Source: Laccaria trichodermophora (lineage: Eukaryota; Basidiomycota; Agaricomycetes; Agaricales; Hydnangiaceae). From it: DNA of 64,000 nt. Position 1 is the first letter of the stretch. Each line of letters starts with the position of its first letter. A program made the translations under genes and the position numbers. The notes below the pieces were generated by a model that was not told where the DNA came from, did not search any database, and was given only the letters and a program-made list of their open reading frames with translations. Below are positions 24,190 through 34,409 of this stretch, piece after piece. Location: contig JACTVC010000043.1 in NCBI GenBank assembly GCA_018417955.1, forward strand, positions 102,845 to 166,844. The letters are read 5' to 3'.

Positions 24190-24412
24190 CCAGTACCACC
24201 ACCTGTCCCCTCCAGTCTCTCCCCCCTTCACTCCCTCCCCCCTTCCTTGCTTCCTCCCCCCTCCATCCCTCTCTTCCCCCTCCCTTTCCTTCCCTTTCCT
24301 TTCCCCCTCCCTTTCCTTTCCCCCGCCCTTTCCCTTCCTGATCACCACTTCCTCCCCCTCCATTCCTCCCTCCCCCTTTCTTTTCCTTCTCCTCCCCCCC
24401 CCTCCCTGTAAC
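24190..24412. repeat. polypyrimidine tract
   Basis: About 220 bp of almost pure C/T with CCCTTTCC and CCTCCC words. It is followed at 24420-24490 by an AT-rich section with TTAATTAATTAATTAAT. Confidence 0.9.
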
Positions 24413-24493
24413 ATAGAAAGTTGTAAATCTAATTTAATTAATTAATTAATATAATTCAATTTTATTTTTTTGTTTTGAAACCTAAGTTCAGGA

Positions 24494-24735
24494 GTTCTTA
24501 GTCCAGTCCAGTCCAGTCCAGTGGAGTCCAGTTTTGTGTTGGAAGAGTCCAGTGGAATCCAGTTTTGTGATTTGCAGTCCAATCCAGTCCAGTCCAGTCC
24601 AGTCCAGATTTGTGCTTGCAGTCCAGTGGAGTCCAGTGGAGTCCAGTGGAATCCAGTTTTGTGGATATTGCCAATATGTAGTGAAGTCCAGTGAAGTCCA
24701 GTGGAATCCAGTGGAATCCAGTGGAGTCCATGTGG
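24494..24735. repeat. right subterminal TCCAGTGGA cluster
   Basis: Copies of AGTCCAGT, GTCCAGTGGA and TCCAGTGGAATCCAG are packed over 240 bp. It is the counterpart of 11130-11392, and the outermost copy is directly followed by the terminal inverted repeat ending at 24761. Confidence 0.9.
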
Positions 24736-24769
24736 ATTATGTGGGGGATGGTAAAGTACTGGCCTTTCT

Positions 24770-25996
24770 CATAATGTAAAAGACTTCTAACGGTCCTCTG
24801 CTGATGGACAACAGCATACACATATATACTATACGCTGACAATGAACTCGGACAGGGACTCTCTTTCATGCCCCCTTTCATGGAATTGCTGCGAATTGTA
24901 ATAGTTGTTCATTTTGAGTTGCCAGCAGTGTCCTAAGTAACCATCTTTAATGCCTTTGAGGAATTTGAGGTAATGCGAATGCATGTAAGTTTGATAAATC
25001 AATGGTAAGGTAATGAACCAGGATTTAACTGGTGATTTGTCTTTTAGGTGAAACCATAACCAGTAGCCTAGCACTTCCAGGATCCAACCTCCCAAATGCG
25101 CTAGTTGTTGAACTTCCCAAAAGTAGTCTATCGCCGTCCAGTGGTTACCGTCCCATTTCAGCAGTTGCTCAACCTTTAACTCAGTTTTAATGGATGCTGG
25201 AATATTGCCATAGGGAGCAGGTGGTCCCATCTGATTTCCAGAAGATGGGGGACCTCCACCTCCTCCGCCTCCTCCGGGGTGGTAATGCCCTCTGGAGTGA
25301 GAGGCGTTGTAGTCGTTGTTTGACGGGCTTCGGGGAGGGAACGCGCTTCCCCCTCCTGATCCTCCACCACCTCCACCTCCACCTCCCCCTCCTAGGGGGC
25401 CATCATCAGGTGGGGGTCCTCCTTTGAATGGCGCTGAGTTGCTCGAATGAAGTTGGCTGGGATCGTTACGAGAGCTCCTGTCAGATGGGACATCCTTTGA
25501 ATGTACCAAGGCTTGATGCGGTTGTTCAACAACTGAAGTCGTTCTGACATTGTCCGCAAACTGAGCGAAGGAGGGCATGGCGAGTCCTACCGTAACGTCT
25601 GTCATTGGCATCGTTCCTGGTGTGGAGAAGAGGGCAGAGGTGCCGGAACTGTTAGAAGTATCGAAGAACTTGGTGCCGGGCTTGAAAGGGGTGTGACCCA
25701 AAAGAAGGCTCAAGTCCTTCCCTGTTATCTCTTCCTCGCTCCACACTTGATGATTTGTCGAACCAAGGAGGTAGGTCGCCCCATTCTACTTTCTTCCTGC
25801 CTTCCACTTTAGATTGGAGTGAAGTATCCAGCTCAGATGACACAAAAGGTCGGGGCTCTTGTGATTGACTCTCCACATCCGAAGGTATTGGCGGCATAGG
25901 ATGGATTACATCCCAGCTGTGGCCTTGGTAGACTCCCTCTTGAGCTGTCGGCGTAAGATGACCTTGGTGGCGAGGTATCCTTTGCAACATGAACCT
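24770..25996 (-). pseudogene. Gypsy-3 gag, central part
   Basis: The minus-strand frame continues gag from 25996 (FMLQRIPRHQGHLT) through a glycine/proline-rich linker (GGGGGGGG at about 25350-25390 and 25240-25265) into a capsid-like segment (IKTELKVEQLLKWDGNHWTA, YFWEVQQLAHLGGW, ERESLSEFIV). Two one-base frameshifts are needed, near 25745 and near 24838. After the second, the frame RIVYMCMLLSI...FYIMRKA runs to the composite element at 24769. The polyglycine linker is unusual for a gag. With 26650-27499 and 10267-11098 it makes up one gag. Confidence 0.8.
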
Positions 25997-26004
25997 CATG
26001 TGAC

Positions 26005-26641
26005 TAGTGTTCGCAGGTCCAGTCTACAGGACTGAAAATATACATAGGACTGAACTGGACTGAACCACGGTCCGGTCTTTTCCAGTTGCCAGTTGCCCAC
26101 ATTTGTGGTCAGTCCAGTTGCCAGTTGCCATGTTTTTGTAAATATATAAAAACCGAAAAAGACTGGTTTAGACCGGTTGCAACCAGTCTTTTGTCTCATC
26201 ATGTATTGTACCTTACTCGTGCACATTTTACATAATTTTCGGTCCCAGAATCATCAAAAACGGTCAAGAATTGGTTGAGATATGGCCAAAAACATTTTTA
26301 TATGCAATTTGAATGTATGTTCTCTCCGTTTTCACCATATCTCAGTCAAATCTTGACCGAATCGCTTCAAATCTTGGCCAGCTTACGGAGAATTAAATTG
26401 TCTATCTACGCATGCTATATACGTGAGGTAACATTTAATATATCTGGCACAATAAATTTTTCAACAAAAGACCGGTCGCAACTGGTCTGGACCATTTTTT
26501 TTGCATTGTGGACCGATTAGGACCGGTCCAAAGCGGTCCGGTTGTGGTCCCTCAATATTTGGATTGGTCTAGACCGGTTGCAGTTGCCAGTTGCATCGTT
26601 TTGAGGTAAAAAACTGGACTTAACTGGACCTGCGAACACTA
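26005..26641. mobile_element. 637-bp hAT-like MITE
   Basis: Terminal inverted repeats TAGTGTTCGCAGGTCCAGT are perfect at both ends. The flanks CATGTGAC (25997-26004) and CATGCGAC (26642-26649) form an 8-bp duplication with one mismatch. Excision joins gag ...DIDSRM to RFMLQRIP in frame. Inside are many CCGGTC/GACCGG and CCAGTTGCC words (for example GACCGGTTGCAACCAGTC), denser near the ends. No coding capacity. Confidence 0.9.
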
Positions 26642-26649
26642 CATGCGAC

Positions 26650-27499
26650 TGTCTATGTCGTCAAGTTGTTCGAGTTCGTCGTATAGTTCTGGAGCTGTTG
26701 AGACAGGAGACATCGGGATATCGGAAGTATTTTGGTATTGAGCCTCGTACTTGCTAACCGTTTGCTGAGCCATCAGGAGACGCTTGAGCAGGATAGTGTG
26801 AGCCATTTCCAGTGGGGAACGGCTTTCACAGCCCTGTAGGGCAATCGTCATGGTTTCTTCGGGGCCGATCCTGAACACGTTGCTTCGTTCATCTATGAGG
26901 CTTGCCATTCTGTCCAGGAACATTTGAAGCTCTGTAACTACTCAAAGAATTCATTGTAATCGAGAGTCCTTGATCGTGATGGCAGTGTAAGGATTGGAGT
27001 CGTTCTTCCTGATGATCTTGTTCAGCCTCAGGTTGGGCTGTTGAAGAATCCACGAGACTTCTGCAGCCGTGGAGAAGTTCTTTCCTTGTTCTTGATTGTA
27101 TTCGATGATTAGGCTGTACATTGGTGAAAGGGCGTAACCTCTTTCCATCCCTCAGCAGAGGGTCGGTGTAGCATCAGAGGATTCGACATCTGAGAGAGGT
27201 GGGACAGCCGAACTTGAGTGTGGTAAGTCCTTTGGTTTGGGCGAAGTGGGGGAAGGGGTATTCTGCGGCATTTTCATAGTAACAGTTTGGGGTGATAATT
27301 TCGGCCTTGGAATCAAAGACGCTTGGTGTGGGGGTCGTTCTCATGCAAAGGGGGTAGCCTTAGTCTTGGTTGACAAGGAAGATGGGGTCTGTGCAGCCGT
27401 AGTCCTCCTCCAGGGCAAATCAGATGGGCCGTGGACCGATGTCGACGTGTTCTGAACTGGGTCAGCTTGTGTAGATGCCCTGGAAGTTCCAAAAGACAT
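26650..27499 (-). pseudogene. Gypsy-3 gag, N-terminal part
   Basis: One minus-strand frame runs from an ATG at 27499 (MSFGTSRASTQADPVQN) through a proline/serine-rich leader into ERGYALSPMYSLIIEYNQEQ, FSTAAEVSWILQQPNLRLNK and MFLDRMASLIDERSNVFRIG, reaching the MITE at 26649. It is interrupted only by four TGA codons (27341, 27152, 26951, 26942), each readable as a mutated CGA. The ATG is chosen because it is the first in the frame after the G-rich leader at 27505-27535. Confidence 0.75.
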
Positions 27500-28156
27500 T
27501 GAAAAAGGAGGTTTGCCCCCCCCCTACCCATTGAGGGAGTATGTCTCGTAGAGCAAAAGCTCGACAGATTGTTAAAGTTATTGGTGATAGAGTCTTGACA
27601 TCGATCAGGTCAAGACAGGTGAAGCAAATTCTGGGAGGATCGAGATAGACGATAGGTCGTCAGCTAGATGGATCAACCATTCCCACAGTGTCCACCTTTG
27701 TGGCACACTGCTTGACACTTGTGTTCCTCAGGTAGTGGGGCAGCTGTTGGAGCATCTAGTGGATAACATGTACAAAGGTGTGAAGACCTTCATAAGTCAA
27801 CTCAATTAGACGATCAGACACTTGGAGTTGTGGAACGTGACTGTTCACAGTACCTGTACTCCGATCTCCACGGACAGTCCCAGTGGAGATGGCTCTGATT
27901 GCTCGGATAGCAGTTTCTCCTAACTCATGCTATGCTTAGGGCTCGGACGTAAGCTGTTAGTAGGGCTTTAGTGTTTGAGCTTTGCAAGCGACATGGTGGT
28001 AAAAGAGATGATATTTTGCCTCATGTACTACATGAGGTATAACTACAATGCTTATGTAATAGCATGACTTATACAAAGTAAGAGATGAATGCATAGGTAG
28101 GCATGTCTCGGGGAATGGAAAGGGTAAAGAGATAGGATGCTTACTGGTATACTACA
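27500..28156 (-). mobile_element. Gypsy-3 5' LTR and leader
   Basis: The NLR coding sequence stops matching at 28157, and the minus strand then starts TGTAGTATACC, the TG expected of an LTR. Noncoding sequence continues to the gag start at 27499. The 3' LTR is not in the window because the element is truncated near 5186, so the LTR/leader boundary and the duplication cannot be confirmed. No gene lies in this stretch. Confidence 0.6.
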
Positions 28157-30531
28157 CTTTCAGCTGCAGCTCCCCAGCCTCCTCATATTTTCCTTGATTT
28201 GAATATGTATTTGCAAGATTATTCATGGTGGTCAAGGTATATGGATGTTCTGGCCCCAGTACTTTGTTATGCAGATCCAGGACTTTCAGCTGCAGCTCCC
28301 CAGCCTCCTCATATTTTCCTTGATTTGAATATGTATTTGCAAGATTATTCATGGTGGTCAAGGTATATGGATGTTCTGGCCCCAGTACTCTGTTACACAG
28401 ATCCAGGACTTTCAGCTGCAGCTCCCCAGCCTCCTCATATTTTCCTTGATTTGAATATATCAATGCAAGACTATTCATGCTGACCAAGGTATCTGGATGT
28501 TCTGGCCCCAGTACTCTGTTATGCAGATCCAGGACTTTCAGCTGCAGCTTCCTAGCCTCCTCATATTTTCCTTGATTTGAATATGTGAGTGCAAGATTAT
28601 TCATGCTGGTCAAGGTATTTGGATGTTTTGGTCCCTGCTTCTTTATCCCTATTTCTACAATTTTATGTTGAAAATACTCTGCATCTTTCCACATTCCATT
28701 TTTATCCAACACATAACTAAACTTGGAATATTCAATATCATTGAACACTCTTTCAAAGCCATTTTCCTCCTGTAACTGGTAATTGGCTTTGATGTGTGGC
28801 ACAAGAAACCTGTTGAATGCAATGTTCTCAGCTGTCATCTCCTCTGTAATACAGTTTACAAGGATCAATTTTGACACTTGCATCATGCACTTTTTTTGAA
28901 ATATTGACATCCTATCCCTACTCCATTGATGCATCAATGGATGAATAGCATAAGTTCCTGCAGAGGTTGAGTGCTGCTTGATTAAAGAAAATGACATAAG
29001 AACCCTAATTCCTTCATGAAAGAAGAATTGATTCCAAGACTGATCTTTTTCAAGCTGAAGCAATTCACTGATGCAGCTTTTAACTTTTCGTTCCAATCTA
29101 CCATACTGTCCTTTGGAGAACTCCATAGCAGCTTTTCTAAAAGCAGCCTCAATTATATTCTCATGATGCAGAAATGCAGCAGTTTCCAGAATAAGAAGTG
29201 CAGCCTGAGCAGCTGCTCTACCATCTCCACCAGATTTCTTGCTTGCCCTTGATTCAATCTCATTGAACGACAAATCCCATGTTTCATAGACTGTTCGGTT
29301 GTACTGAGATGCACCCCTGAATGAAGGGTGGTTCATAAGCTTGTTCCTGTGTTGAGAGAGATGCTCAAGATAATTATCTATACTGCAGAGACCAGCTTCA
29401 ATGGAAGCTCCTGCTTGATCAACAGCTAGAGGTAAGCAGCAGAGCTCATTTACAATTTGTTGAGCTGTGCTGTAGACATCTTCAGAATGCCCAGTTAGAT
29501 GGCTGGCTTTCAGCAAAAGTGATATAGCTTCCTTTTCATCCATCTCATTAACTTCAAGAGAATTTTCATAAGATGTAACCCGCCCAAGAGATCGATTTCT
29601 GCTAGTAACCAGAATATTGCCCTGAGAACCAGATGGGATAAATTTTTCTACTACTTCAGGTGCACCATCAGCATTGTCAAACACAAGCAGCCATTCACTC
29701 TGCAGAGATCCAATCCAGAGAAGAGCAGACTGAGAGGACATAGAAATACCAGCAGCTTTAGCATCAGGATGAGAACAAAGACCCTTTAAACCAAGAGCAA
29801 TAGTATCTTCAGAAGATGCATCAATCCAGAAAACATGAGAGAATCTAGATGTACTTGTCAGAAGATCAGAAATATAGTATGTGAAGAAACATACCTTTCA
29901 GCCATCTTTTCAACAAACTTCAAACAAATCTGTGTCTTGCCAATACCCCCCATACCATACAACAAAAAAGACATCCTGCTTCTATCTACTTGATCTTGAG
30001 GTGAAAAGTGTTCCATCAGCCTCTTGATAACATCCTCACGGCCTGTAAATAAGGCACTTGAATTTGGTCTTTGGGGAACAAAGGGTAAATCATCTTGACC
30101 CCCACTGGCATGTTCATGAACCTCAATCTTGACAACAAAGTTTGGTCAATATCTCAAACCATCAATGCTATTGTCACAGTACACACCTTTTGAGCAGCAT
30201 AGAATGTTGTATCCCTTATAATGAAGTTGTGAGCTCCCAGGAATACATTCTAGGATTCCCAAAGACAAAGGGCATGAGCCAAAGAATTTATTCAAGCATT
30301 ATTAACATGCACCGGAGCCGTTTCTCCCCCCATAACCTCTGGCACCCTTGTAAATGTCGACCTAAATCTCGTCAGCATGCTATCTGCCAGCGTGGGAGTC
30401 ATGAACTCCAACCTCGAACCACTAGGGAGTGAGCCGTCGTTACGTGGGCGGTCTGCGCCCATGAGCCGGTCGAGCATTCCCTTGAACTTTCCTTTCAAAC
30501 GATTTTCATGAGGGCGATTAGAATCAGACAT
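28152..30531 (-). pseudogene. NB-ARC/TPR NLR-type receptor, truncated by an LTR
   Basis: Exons 30531-30313, 30249-30187, 30127-29895 and 29844-28152 give 735 residues with clean GT...AG introns of 50-63 bp. The N-terminal exon is basic; exon 2 encodes NVFLGAHNFIIRDTTFYAAQ, a segment typical of Agaricomycete NLRs. The NB-ARC has P-loop GMGGIGKTQ, WLLVFDNAD (Walker B), NILVTSRN and LPLAVDQAG. Then come four 42-residue TPRs of kinesin-light-chain type (GPEHPYTLTTMNNLANTYSN, QGKYEEAGELQLKVL). NLRs are cytosolic sensors where the repeats bind the trigger and NB-ARC switches by nucleotide exchange. The array breaks inside a unit at LKV, where the Gypsy-3 LTR supplies the TAG. A truncated product could still be made; function is uncertain. 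Confidence 0.88.
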
Positions 30532-30639
30532 CGTGGTTCAGAAGAGAGTTGTAAATGCTGTGCGGCGTCAATTTTCCGGATGGGTAACGGTTTCGCAGAG
30601 TCAGCTGACTGTTCCTTGACGTTTGCGTTCTCTTTTTCT

Positions 30640-32240
30640 GTGTGACGTGACGGCTACCAGCAGTTGAAGTCACGCATATAACCACCTCCAATGTTCCTCA
30701 CGCTGCCTGCCTCATTTTTGAAGTCTTAGGACTATTGATATTGTACGCATATAGCCACCCCCGTAGTACCCCAACCCACGGTGCGGGCTCCTTCTTTCTT
30801 TTCGTCTTGCAACGAGGAGAATCGTTACCATAGGATTGGGACCATAACCTGCATCGCAGGAATTCGCGGCTCTCAAAGCTGACGCTTCACATTCTCCATT
30901 CTCGCAAAAGGCCGCCTGCGTTCAGCATGCGAGAAAGTCCAATGATGCGTCGAGGAACGCCAACTGGAGTTGATAGACTGGGACCAGCTCATTGATTGGC
31001 TTACGGGGCATACAGACATCACATTGACATTGTCACGGACACACTCTTAGGCTCAGCCCGCAGGCCTAGGGCATCTGCAGAAGAACTCGACACACCAGTC
31101 TCTGAACCTCTTCAGCGACTTCCTCTCATCGGTTCTTGCACCCGATGACGGTAAAACCTACTCCTTGAGAGTGGGAGTGACGACTAATAGAAGGGGTGTC
31201 GATTAACGTCGAGGATTACGAGGGAGGTGGTTGCGAGGTTGCTCAAGGACATGGGGTCTGGGGTGCAGAGCGTAGGGCGGATGAAAAGGCTAACTAAACC
31301 AAGGCCATGGACGACACCGATACAGACGAAGTTTCCACAGAGGGCGGTGATGTCCTCACTCCCAACCACCCCGTCGAACAATCAACTCGACACCGCTTGA
31401 AACCGGTCGCTCAAGTGCGCGAATACGGGCTCCTATCCAAACTAAATACCCTACCCTCTCTGACAAAGAGATGCTCGGCCTGACGGCGCACAAGCCTCTG
31501 AACCCACCACCCATTCACACTCTCTCCCCCACTCCCAAACGTCCTGTTGGGCGCTGTGCACGAATGCCCCGCCCTGCTCACCCTCCTCACACGCCAAATA
31601 CGTACTATTCACGCAGACCCCGCGTAGGCGGACAAACCAAACTCTTCCCACAGGGTGTGCTACCATACCTTGCCAGACAGAGCATCATCGTGAAGAAGTT
31701 CCCCGGCAATGCAGATGAAGCCAGGAAGAAATGATGCATATCGCTGTGCAATGCGCGCGGAAGGAGTTGTGCGTTATTCGCGTATGTTCTTTCTCTCTCT
31801 GAGTAGTTGTTTTGTTGCTAACTCACTCGCACTGTGAAGGTAAAACAAGGTGATCCGCTCTATCTACAACTGCCCCCCTCTCGAAGAGGCACTTTTCTTT
31901 CGTGCATGAGGGCTCAAGCCCCTCCTCGTTTCAGGTACCTCCTCCCCCTCCTTGGCAGGGCGAACGTTCAGTTGTATCCCGCTCACGCGCCGCGGTGTAG
32001 CCGAGAGCGTTTTGTGCACTGGTGTGGAGAGGGAGGCACAGACGCCTTATGAAAGGGGCAAGACGTTGGCTACTTTGATGGGTGTCGCGATGTTGCAGAG
32101 GGTTATTCATGATGCGCTTTTTGGGTGCTTCTTCGTTGATTGGGCCTACTCCTGCTTTCACGTCCAAAACATCTACTACCACCACCACAGCAGCAGCAGC
32201 CCCATACACTCCAACTCGCTATCCCAGTCACTATCATCAA
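30640..32240 (+). repeat. degenerate segment duplication, copy A
   Basis: It matches 34410-36030 in direct orientation over most of its length. Shared blocks include CGCATATARCCACC, TTCTTTCTTTTCGTC, TTCTCGCAAAAGGC, GTTGATTAACGTCGAGGATTA (20-base core), CACGCAGACCCCGCGT and GAGAAGTTCCCCGG. Both copies carry remnants of one gene (MDDTDTDEVSTEGGDVLTP; NPPPIH; IHADPALADKL in one frame; KFPGNA). I do not recognise the protein. Stops and shifts break both copies. Confidence 0.7.
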
Positions 32241-32847
32241 ATGCGCGTCAATGCACGATCAACACGTCACAAGCGGCACTTCGTCAACCATCCTATAAAC
32301 CCTTAACGCGGGGAATCAGAGCGCCCCCCAAGGGTGATCGTTGTGTGGTGGGGCCTCTTGGGGTTATGGGGTCACGGTGCAGCCGGGGAAGGGGTGTTGG
32401 ATGAGGAAGAGGGAGATGAAGGGTCAGAGTTGGATGCACCCGACGCGATGAGGCTCACCATTTCCATGGCGCGCACCCCTGGTATGCTCAGGAGTGTCCT
32501 GACTGACCCAGCTCTCCCCTCCGCCACTCGTTCTGCAACTGTTGCTATCGCTTGTATTCTGGCTATCATAGTCATCGTAACAATCGGAACTCTACTCGGC
32601 GATTCGCAAATCCTATAAAAGTTTGATAAAAGTGACAAAGGCAACACATAGTTCAAGATGCGGCTACTAGTGCTTGAGGAGCGCGAAACTATTATCAAAG
32701 CCAATCACTCGTAAAATACACGTTCCTTTGAAAACACTGTAGACTTTGAGAACATATTTAGTACGATGAATTAAAGCCTTTTGTAGATGAAGTTTCAAAT
32801 GTCTAGCTGCATAACCAAAAGGGTAACCATTCCTACGGGGCCAAATT
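32241..32847. other. no convincing gene
   Basis: Short frames exist on both strands, including a plus-strand one ending in a hydrophobic run (TVAIACILAIIVIVTIGTLL, 32334-32618) that could be a membrane anchor. I see no splice or homology support. Confidence 0.35.
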
Positions 32848-34366
32848 TTACAAGAGCCATTCATCTTTTAATAGCTCTTGGGCACTCGGTCGAAGTTTCG
32901 GATCTAACGTCGAGCATCTGCGCAAGAATGCAGCGGTGCCTAGAATCCCGCTCTCATCAACGACTTCAAGTTCTCGCAAAGGGACTTCGAGGGTGGATGT
33001 TTCGAATTCGCTGAGTTTGTGAAGAAGCGTGCCTAAGTTAAGAAAGTAATGAATCATCGAGGAGAGTATGGTCAGATGAGGTTACGCTTACCTTTCTCAT
33101 TAAAATATTTGTCCCGATCCTCGCAATCTTTGAGGAATTCAAGTGGGAACGGCCCTAAAACCTCTACGATATACTGCAAATGGAGTTCATGCAAGTAATT
33201 ACGAGCGTCCTGGCCGAAAAGGGACAAATTGGTGAGAAGCTCAAACAACTAGATAGGATGAATTCAGTATCAGCGGAGCGAGATAGGTAGCCAACGTACA
33301 AGGCAACCGACAGTCCAGATGTCGATGGCGGACGTCCAAGGATATTTGAGGGTGACTTCGGGGGCGCGGATCATAGATGGTTGACGAAGAAACTCTCTCC
33401 CGGGCGCGTCGATGGGAGTGGCTGCTGATGTATCATCGGTAAGAGTGAGTGAAAGTAGAAGGCAAGATGTGCTCACCTTCGCTGTAATCCATCACTCGCA
33501 CCGATATATCCTCAATAGATTCACAAAGGCTAAAGTACGGTAGAGACTGTGAACGTGAAAAGACAAGAGGTAAATCCAGTGATTCTAGGTTTAGGGGAGG
33601 GCCATAAATGAACACATGCTCCGACTTGATGTATTCGCTTATTCGAGAAGCCCTTGCTTGGTTCAGGAATTGAAAGGAGGATGTTCTCGGATTTGAGGTC
33701 TTCACATATGATCATCAGCGTGGATAAGAATGTGTGGAAGGTCAGACCCACCAGTGTTAATATACCCGCATTTACGATGAAGGTAGTCGAGAGCGAGAAG
33801 AACTTGTTTTGTGATGCGCTTCACAATGGGCAGGGCGAGCCGATCCTGCCCAGGCACTCGAAAGTTTGCTAGGCTCGAGCTCAACGGCTCCGTCGCGAAG
33901 CTTATGTGACCGCCGGCCGTGCTGGCAATAAAACAACATTTGAGAGCCAAGCAGTGATTGAATCCGGGGCTGTTGGGGTTGGCAGATTCGATCTTCCGGA
34001 ATACATCTCTCTCTGGTGAATGACCCCCGACAATTGTTGCAGTGGCTTGCGTCGTCAAGATTTTCAACGCGACGAAGGTTCTTGTGTCCGCCGAGTGGTC
34101 GCTGTATTGATGTTAAGAAGACTAGTAGTGAACGAATTTACCAGCCAACTCACAGCGCGAGCCACACGGAGGAGTTGGCAGCCCAACCCAGCTAACTTAA
34201 TGATTGAAAAACGGTTGACGGAGGGAAGGTCAAATAAACGCACTTTGCGGACGATCTGATACTCATTTAGCGAACGTCCAACTGCAGCAGAGGTGGTGTA
34301 TCCAAAGCCCTTCTCGAAAGTCGAGAGCAGAGGGTCCTCCGGCGGGGGCACGGCCCTTCCTCCCAT
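32848..34366 (-). CDS. SRPK-like protein kinase, one-base frameshift
   Basis: Seven exons: 34366-34244, 34191-34154, 34101-33752, 33699-33477, 33424-33300, 33248-33092 and 33032-32848, all with GT...AG introns, about 399 residues. Motifs are the loop LGWAANSSVW, the lysine in VALKIL, the catalytic loop NTDLKSENILL, VMDYSE where kinases have DFG, RAPEVTLKYPW and WTVGCL, ending SAQELLKDEWLL. SRPKs phosphorylate serines in SR splicing factors; this lineage is expanded in Agaricomycetes. Oddities: the second loop glycine is Ala, the usual His of HTD is Asn, and DFG is DYS, while the catalytic Asp and Lys remain. One extra base in a GGG run near 33661 shifts exon 4, which may be an assembly error. 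Confidence 0.8.
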
Positions 34367-34409
34367 CGCGGCGGCGAGGAGCTTGGGATCGATTACGCTG
34401 CCTCGTTTA

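Larger units (their letters stand above)
11107..24761. mobile_element. 13.65-kb hAT-like composite element
   Basis: The ends are inverted: the left has CTTTACCCTCCCCCACGTAA, and the reversed right has CTTTACCATCCCCCACATAA. In both, CCATATGG/CCACATGG and many TCCAGTGGA words follow. Flanks are GCCTTTCT at 11099-11106 and 24762-24769, an 8-bp duplication as in hAT elements. Removing the insert plus one copy of the duplication restores the Gypsy-3 gag frame (FYIMRKA|PISWGP). The interior holds a Helitron with two further genes, pyrimidine-rich repeats and a CGTC satellite. No hAT transposase is visible, so mobility would have been supplied in trans, or the interior was later replaced by the Helitron. 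Confidence 0.8.

Noticed and set aside
23390..24414. Long frames on both strands over the second CGTC satellite and polypyrimidine tract
   Set aside because: Low-complexity sequence without stops; no conserved protein.
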